Of a stretch of 11,648 nucleotides of DNA, positions 7,497 through 11,648 are shown piece after piece; position 1 is the stretch's first letter; every line of letters begins with the position of its first letter. This stretch comes from Deltaproteobacteria bacterium (GTDB lineage: Bacteria > Desulfobacterota > JADFXK01). The translations under genes were made by a program, and so were the position numbers. Location: contig JADFYA010000081.1 in the NCBI GenBank assembly GCA_015233285.1, forward strand, positions 1 through 11,648, written 5' to 3'. Below the pieces are notes generated by a model. That model had not been told where the DNA came from and searched no databases. It saw only the letters and a program-made list of their open reading frames with translations.

Positions 7497-8075
7497 TCAT
7501 TGGTTAAGGAGTGCTTTTAATTGCGTCATCGCCTCTAAAGAAACCTGACCTTTTCCCAGTCCTTTTTCCAGGATCTGAATATACTCTTTGCTTTCAATCA
7601 ATTTTTTCAATCCCTGTTTAAATTTGCCGGCCAATTTCTCTCCCTGCGGGTGTTTTTTATTAAAAATCAATGACACCGGCTGGGTTTGCACCTTAGTCAG
7701 ATAACACGGCACAAAAATGAGATGTTTCTTTTCATTATCGGATAAATCCGTCAATCCCAGAGCGGCAACGGCGTTCTCGTTAATCAAAGAATACTTAATC
7801 AAACTCAAGGAGGGCAATATCTTGACCTCAACCTCCACGCCTTCCACTTTTAGAGCTTGTCGGATAACTTCAGACAAGGGGCCGCCTTTTTCAGCGGTCA
7901 TTTTTATCAACGGCGGAATTTCATAAATAAATATTTCCAATTTGGTCTTTTCGGCGCCAAACATTTCAGGCGCGAACCGGGGAGCGGTGGCCCAGGCCCG
8001 CCCCGCTAAGATCAAGCTCAGGATCAAAACCCATCCCCAAACGATGGCTACCTTAGAATCGTGGGTCTTTTTCAT
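7497..8075 (-). CDS. Solute-binding-like exported protein lacking most of lobe 2
   Basis: The 192-residue protein has a signal peptide (charged start, hydrophobic 11-24, likely cleavage after AWA at 27-29). It resembles its downstream paralogue at both ends. The first part (about 45-125) fits lobe 1. The C-terminal block LIFNKKHPQGEKLAGKF (136-152) with YIQILEKGLGKG (165-176) matches the return crossing and closing helix. Between Y125 and Q132 only six residues remain where the paralogue has roughly 95, so the central fold of lobe 2 is gone while the frame stays intact. It starts 4 nt after the serine hydrolase stop. Its ribosome site AAAGGA lies in the hydrolase's last codons, so the two are translationally linked. 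It may no longer bind like a normal clamshell protein, or it may be a degenerate copy; function unknown. Confidence 0.7.
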   Translation of the reverse strand: MKKTHDSKVAIVWGWVLILSLILAGRAWATAPRFAPEMFGAEKTKLEIFIYEIPPLIKMTAEKGGPLSEVIRQALKVEGVEVEVKILPSLSLIKYSLINENAVAALGLTDLSDNEKKHLIFVPCYLTKVQTQPVSLIFNKKHPQGEKLAGKFKQGLKKLIESKEYIQILEKGLGKGQVSLEAMTQLKALLNQ

Positions 8076-8079
8076 ACCC

Positions 8080-9456
8080 TTAATCCTTTCTTAAGGCCGG
8101 CTTGACATTTGAACCCGGTTGGTCGATCAACGCTGATGAAGATAGGGTTAAGAGCTTTTCCCATAGGTTGACATGAAATTGAAAGGGGAATGTTTGAGTC
8201 ATCAAAATAGTTATTTTCTCCTCTTTAGGATCAACACTAAACCTCGTGGAATAAATCCCGGCCCATTCATAGGCGCCGACGCTTCCACTGTCTACCTCAT
8301 GCCCGCGATCCATTTCAATGGCGAATCCCAGCCCGAATTTCCAACCCTTGCTGTGCAAAAAATCGGCGTCGGAAGCACCTATGTGATTGGTCGCAGTCAT
8401 CAATTCTATGGTTTTCCGGCTTAGCACCCGGACTCCGTCCAATTCCCCATTATTCAACAGCATCTGACAAAACCGATAATAATCATAAGCTGTTCCGTTA
8501 AGACCGGCGCCCCCGGAAAGATACTTTCCCGAAGTTTTATACGCGTCATCGGGGCAGAAAATAAATTCACCTATCTGAATCGGGCCCTTAGTCAGCTTCT
8601 TGAGATGGCCCTGCCAATCAGTTTCCCAAAGAGGTGAGATTCGGCTTTGCTTTTCAGCCGGCGTATAAAAATAGGTGTCTTTCATTTTAAGCGGCTTAAA
8701 AATCTTCTCTTGCATGAATTTGTCTAAGCTCATGCCGGAAACCGCTTCCACCAGATAGCCGGACACTTCAGGGGCCAATCCATACACCCAGGAATCACCG
8801 GGATGATCAAAAAGTGGCATCGTGGCCAGCTTTTTGACCATGTCGCCGGTGGCGGTGTCGGGTAGACATAAGCAGTCGGAGACCCCGGCCTCTTTATAAA
8901 ATTTGGTCATTAACTTATGTTTTTGATCCGGAAACCAATCGGCAAAAAAACGGTAGCCAATCCCGGCTTCATGCGATAGAAGATCACGCACTGTAATCTC
9001 CCTCTTGGCCGGAACCAATTTATAATCGGGGTTGGACCCTTCCGGCATCAGAGTGATGACCTTAGGCTTCGAAAATTCCGGAATGTAGGCGGAGACGGGG
9101 GAGGACATGGCCAGCTTCCCTTCTTCACAAAGTATGGCCACGGCCGCGCTGGTAACCGGCTTAGACATGGAGGCCAGGCGAAATATGGTGTCTTTCTTTA
9201 TTGGCTTATCCGTGTCCATCATGCCGAATTCTTTAAAATAAACGATCTTTCCTTTCCTGGCGATCAGAACCACGGCCCCCGCGATCTTTTTCTCATCCAC
9301 ATGCTGATGCATCAATTCATCAACTCGAGTCAGTCGTTCCGAAGACATCCCCACCGTTTCCGGCGCCGCTGTTTTATAGCCCTCTTGCCCCCAACCGGTG
9401 GAAGACAACGCCAGGATGATAACTATGATATTAATAACGCCAATTTTCTTTAACAT
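8080..9456 (-). CDS. Exported serine hydrolase, beta-lactamase class C fold / family VIII esterase-like
   Basis: The 458-residue protein has a signal peptide (about 1-23, cleavage near GWG|Q), so it acts outside the cytoplasm. It carries the SxxK nucleophile motif S96-M-S-K99 inside FRLASMSKP. The probable catalytic Tyr is Y225 in WVYGLAPEVSGYL, which lacks the Asn of the YxN motif of true class C beta-lactamases. In place of the KTG triad it has W398-A-G400 in EWAGIYS. This combination is typical of EstB-like family VIII carboxylesterases (family knowledge), so ester or acyl hydrolysis is more likely than antibiotic resistance; the substrate is unknown. The start is fixed by a perfect AAGGAGG (9464-9470) 7 nt upstream. 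It is the first gene of the presumed five-gene minus-strand operon, 4 bp before the short binding-protein gene. Confidence 0.88.
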   Translation of the reverse strand: MLKKIGVINIIVIILALSSTGWGQEGYKTAAPETVGMSSERLTRVDELMHQHVDEKKIAGAVVLIARKGKIVYFKEFGMMDTDKPIKKDTIFRLASMSKPVTSAAVAILCEEGKLAMSSPVSAYIPEFSKPKVITLMPEGSNPDYKLVPAKREITVRDLLSHEAGIGYRFFADWFPDQKHKLMTKFYKEAGVSDCLCLPDTATGDMVKKLATMPLFDHPGDSWVYGLAPEVSGYLVEAVSGMSLDKFMQEKIFKPLKMKDTYFYTPAEKQSRISPLWETDWQGHLKKLTKGPIQIGEFIFCPDDAYKTSGKYLSGGAGLNGTAYDYYRFCQMLLNNGELDGVRVLSRKTIELMTATNHIGASDADFLHSKGWKFGLGFAIEMDRGHEVDSGSVGAYEWAGIYSTRFSVDPKEEKITILMTQTFPFQFHVNLWEKLLTLSSSALIDQPGSNVKPALRKD

Positions 9457-9463
9457 GTTGAAA

Positions 9464-9470
9464 CCTCCTT
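9464..9470 (-). promoter_or_regulatory. Strong ribosome binding site of the serine hydrolase
   Basis: AAGGAGG on the minus strand is fully complementary to the 16S anti-Shine-Dalgarno core and lies 7 nt before the ATG. It is the best ribosome site among the five minus-strand genes of the block and fits a first gene with its own promoter. Confidence 0.85.
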
Positions 9471-9480
9471 AGATCGTTGG

Positions 9481-9509
9481 TTGTTATTAGGAAACCAAAG
9501 CGATAACAA
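9481..9509. repeat. Inverted repeat 1, over the candidate -10 and start region
   Basis: Perfect 7-bp arms TTGTTAT (9481-9487) and ATAACAA (9503-9509) with a 15-nt spacer. The right arm contains the candidate -10 hexamer. The spacing suits either a dimeric regulator with widely spaced half-sites or chance in AT-rich DNA. Confidence 0.4.
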
Positions 9510-9531
9510 AATTGATTCATTGCATAATCAA
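9503..9531 (-). promoter_or_regulatory. Candidate sigma-70 promoter for the serine hydrolase operon
   Basis: On the minus strand TTGATT (9531-9526) and TGTTAT (9508-9503) are separated by exactly 17 nt; each matches 4 of 6 consensus bases. Transcription would start near 9496, giving about a 40-nt leader before the serine hydrolase ATG. Both hexamers lie in arms of inverted repeats, so a repressor could cover them. Confidence 0.45.
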
Positions 9532-9533
9532 TT
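9510..9533. repeat. Inverted repeat 2, candidate operator over the -35 region
   Basis: Perfect 8-bp arms AATTGATT (9510-9517) and AATCAATT (9526-9533) with an 8-nt spacer make a 24-bp palindrome-like site directly adjoining inverted repeat 1. Arm and spacer lengths are typical of dimeric transcription-factor operators. The candidate -35 hexamer lies within the right arm. No regulator gene of that type is visible in the window. Confidence 0.5.
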
Positions 9534-9539
9534 CAACAC

Positions 9540-9583
9540 AAAAAAACGGTGGGCCCAAAAATAGAATGTTTATAGTGCACCGT
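9540..9583 (-). terminator. Probable terminator of the glycoside hydrolase gene
   Basis: On the minus strand ACGGTG (9583-9578 strand-reversed arm) pairs with CACCGT (9551-9546), followed at once by a run of T (down to 9540). The stem is 6 bp and the 26-nt loop is long, so the fold is moderate, but the T-tract is good and the site lies about 30 nt after the glycoside hydrolase stop. It would separate that gene from the serine hydrolase operon. The same segment may belong to a dispersed repeat. Confidence 0.5.
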
Positions 9584-9611
9584 GTCAGACCTGGCCCTGG
9601 GGTCCTGCTTT

Positions 9612-11648
9612 CTATTCCGGCCTCTCCGTTGGGACACATGATGACCGGCCGATCCAATGGATGATTCCCGCCACCAGACCGGTCCAGCCGGTCTTGTGCC
9701 CAGCCCCCAGACCGGCCCCATTGTCGCCATGAAAGTACTCATAGAATAATATGTTATCCCGCCACAGGGGGTCAGTCTGAAATTTGGTGCTGCCGCCATA
9801 GACCGGACGGCGGCCGTGGTCGTTCCGCTTAAAAATGCTCACCAATCTGTGGCTGATTTCCAGAGCCACCCGGCCCAGAGTCATCATTTTCCCGGAACCG
9901 GTGGGACACTCAACCGTAAAGTCGTCACCATAGTAGGAATGGAAGGACATCAGTGCCCAGATCAGCAGAAAATTGGTGGGAAACCAAATGGGGCCACGCC
10001 AACTGGAATTGCCTCCGAATAAACCCGAGTTGGTTTCCGCCGGCTGGTAATCAACCCGGTATTCTCTCCCTGAGGCGGTGAAGACATAGGGGTGATGGGC
10101 ATGGTCCCGAGAAATGGACCGAAGGCCGTAAGGACTCAGGAATTCGTTTTCGTCCAGTACCTTAGCCAGGACCCGGCGTAACCTGGTCTCATCCAGGATA
10201 GCCAGGAGATGCCTGTTGCATGGGCCGGGTTTACCGGGAGAAGCAATGGTCGTAGTCAATTCCGGATATTTCTTGAAGAATTTTTCGCCGCGCTGGACCA
10301 ACCGAGGCAGAATAGACGACGCCTCCTCAGGGATGACACACGTGGCGCACAAAGACAGCAACCCGACCAGGGAGCGCACCTTAAGACGCGAGGCTTGACC
10401 ATTAGCCGGCCGGACCAGGTCATAAAAAAATCCGTCTTTTTCGCTCCACAGCGCCTCAGGGTAAAGGCCGGGACGATCCATGGCCACCCCGATTCTAAAG
10501 AAATGGTCGGCGAACTTCAAGGCCAGGCCTTCATACGCGACGTCGCGGCCGGCCAGTTCGAGGGCGATGGTCAGCATGGTTTGGCAATAAAAGGCCATCC
10601 ACACCGTCCCTTCGGCCTGTTCTATAAACCCGCCGGTCGGAAGCGCGGCGCGGCGGTCAAAAACGCTGATCTGGTCCACCCCCAGGAAGCCACCCTCAAA
10701 TATATTTCGTCCTGTCCGGTCTCTCCGGTTCGTCCACCAGGTGAAGTTCAACAGCAGCTTATGAAAAACCTCTTTCAAAAAGCTAAGGTCCCCCCGGCCG
10801 GAGGATTGTTTTTCCGAATCATAAATCAGAAAAGCGGCCCAGGCGTGGACAGGCGGGGGCACGTCATTGAAGTTCCATTCACCGGCCGGGATTCGGCCGT
10901 CCGGGTGCAGATACAAATCGTTCAGGACTAACTTAATCTGGCCCTTGGCGAAATCCAGATCCACCATGGCTAACGTAACACTATGAAAAACCAGGTCCCA
11001 GGCGGCATACCAGGGGAACTCCCATTTATCGGGCATGGAGATGATGTCGTCGTTGATCATGTGCGACCAGTCTCCATTCCTGATCTGTGGCGGCCCGGTC
11101 GACGACATGGCGTCCACACCGTGCTCGTCCATCCACTTATCCAGATCAAAATGATAGTATTGTTTGGTCCAGAGCATCCCGGCCAGGGCCTGCCGCAGGA
11201 TATTTTTCTCGTCCGAATTCAGACCGGGGGGCGAGATATTCTCATAAAACTCATCCGTCTCCTGCCGCCGAAGGTGCACCAGATCATCAAAAGCTTGCCG
11301 CAAGGGATGGCGGTCAGCGGCCTTACAAACCTCCCGGATGGACACCGGGGGGATATCACTCAGTCTTAACCGGACCACCCTGGTTTCACCCGGATCAATG
11401 GTCAGGTCATAGAGGACCGCGGCCTTAGTCCCGATGCCTGCCGGATTGACCTTATCCGTCCGGCCATGGACAAGATAGTCGTGGAAGCCGTCTTTGACAT
11501 AGGGATTGGGGTTGGGACGGCCAAAAATACGTTCCTGGTTGGTCTCATTTTCAGTGAACAGGGCCAACCCGGAGCCTTCAGCGTATAAATAGCGAGCCCC
11601 CAAAACCGGGTGGTCGGCCGAGATAATCGTCAAATCCCGATAACCAGG
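9612..11648 (-). CDS. GH63/MGH1-like glycoside hydrolase (glucosidase-type), N-terminus beyond window
   Basis: The open frame runs without a stop to the window edge, giving 678 visible residues; relatives are usually about 870-900, so some 200 N-terminal residues are missing. The TTG at 11633 is internal, not the start. The visible part has the end of the N-terminal beta domain with LFTENETN and VKDGFHDYLVHGR, typical of bacterial GH63-like glucosidases, then the (alpha/alpha)6 barrel. The likely general acid Asp is in YAAWDLVF (Asp codon 10995-10997). The likely base Glu is in LFYEYFHGD (codon 9738-9740). SSWRGPIWFPTNF is also characteristic. Family members cleave alpha-glucosides or mannosyl/glucosylglycerate; the exact substrate is not readable here. 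No signal peptide can be judged. A probable terminator follows, and no functional link to the signalling genes is evident. Confidence 0.9.
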   Translation of the reverse strand, partial: PGYRDLTIISADHPVLGARYLYAEGSGLALFTENETNQERIFGRPNPNPYVKDGFHDYLVHGRTDKVNPAGIGTKAAVLYDLTIDPGETRVVRLRLSDIPPVSIREVCKAADRHPLRQAFDDLVHLRRQETDEFYENISPPGLNSDEKNILRQALAGMLWTKQYYHFDLDKWMDEHGVDAMSSTGPPQIRNGDWSHMINDDIISMPDKWEFPWYAAWDLVFHSVTLAMVDLDFAKGQIKLVLNDLYLHPDGRIPAGEWNFNDVPPPVHAWAAFLIYDSEKQSSGRGDLSFLKEVFHKLLLNFTWWTNRRDRTGRNIFEGGFLGVDQISVFDRRAALPTGGFIEQAEGTVWMAFYCQTMLTIALELAGRDVAYEGLALKFADHFFRIGVAMDRPGLYPEALWSEKDGFFYDLVRPANGQASRLKVRSLVGLLSLCATCVIPEEASSILPRLVQRGEKFFKKYPELTTTIASPGKPGPCNRHLLAILDETRLRRVLAKVLDENEFLSPYGLRSISRDHAHHPYVFTASGREYRVDYQPAETNSGLFGGNSSWRGPIWFPTNFLLIWALMSFHSYYGDDFTVECPTGSGKMMTLGRVALEISHRLVSIFKRNDHGRRPVYGGSTKFQTDPLWRDNILFYEYFHGDNGAGLGAGHKTGWTGLVAGIIHWIGRSSCVPTERPE

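Noticed and set aside
8080..9456. Annotation as an antibiotic-resistance beta-lactamase.
   Set aside because: The class C YxN and KTG motifs are not present; only the fold and SxxK are shared.
9533..9799. An 88-codon minus-strand frame overlapping the end of the glycoside hydrolase.
   Set aside because: It is out of frame with the hydrolase, begins within it, and shows no family resemblance or convincing ribosome site.
10209..10931. A 240-codon open frame on the plus strand inside the glycoside hydrolase gene.
   Set aside because: It is antisense to well-conserved barrel residues including flanks of the catalytic region; its product is low in recognisable motifs and rich in Arg, Pro and Gln, as expected for a shadow frame.
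1..11648. CRISPR arrays, tRNA or rRNA genes, transposase or integrase genes, toxin-antitoxin pairs and phage-defence genes.
   Set aside because: None of their signatures appears on either strand; every sizeable protein-coding region is accounted for by the seven genes listed.

Overview
The window is about 11.6 kb of roughly 50-55% GC bacterial DNA. Protein style points to an anaerobic Desulfobacterota (former Deltaproteobacteria): a short-chain-type acyl-CoA dehydrogenase, a very long hybrid histidine kinase with stacked HAMP units, and small family-3 solute-binding proteins next to c-di-GMP signalling genes. This taxonomic call is inference; no rRNA or other marker gene is present. I see no tRNA, CRISPR array, integrase or transposase gene. 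No gene-free stretch exceeds about 205 bp.

Layout. (1) 60-1217 (+): a complete acyl-CoA dehydrogenase, probably the last gene of an operon that begins left of the window, closed by a strong intrinsic terminator (1231-1283). (2) 9456 down to 1352 (-): five genes in the same direction. In transcription order they are a secreted family VIII-type serine hydrolase, two paralogous periplasmic solute-binding-like proteins (the first lacking most of one lobe), a 1366-residue hybrid sensor kinase, and a response regulator with a GGDEF diguanylate cyclase domain. (3) 9612 to the right edge (-): a GH63/MGH1-like glycoside hydrolase whose N-terminus lies outside the window. It ends at a probable terminator (9540-9583), so the five-gene block probably starts at its own promoter (about 9503-9531), which sits in two adjacent inverted repeats.

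How the genes may work together. The kinase has the full set of phosphorelay parts (HisKA, ATPase, two receivers, HPt), and its stop codon overlaps the start of the GGDEF regulator by 8 bp. A phosphorelay ending in c-di-GMP synthesis is therefore the simplest reading. The cyclase keeps both its active GGEEF motif and an RxxD inhibitory site. The exported hydrolase and binding proteins upstream could process or capture the signal read by the kinase; this is inference from gene order only.

The most notable points are the kinase's seven-unit HAMP-like chain, whose spacing drops from 45-46 to exactly 39 residues; the lobe-deleted binding protein next to its full-length paralogue; and the inverted-repeat promoter region. 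The acyl-CoA dehydrogenase and glycoside hydrolase look like ordinary metabolic neighbours.
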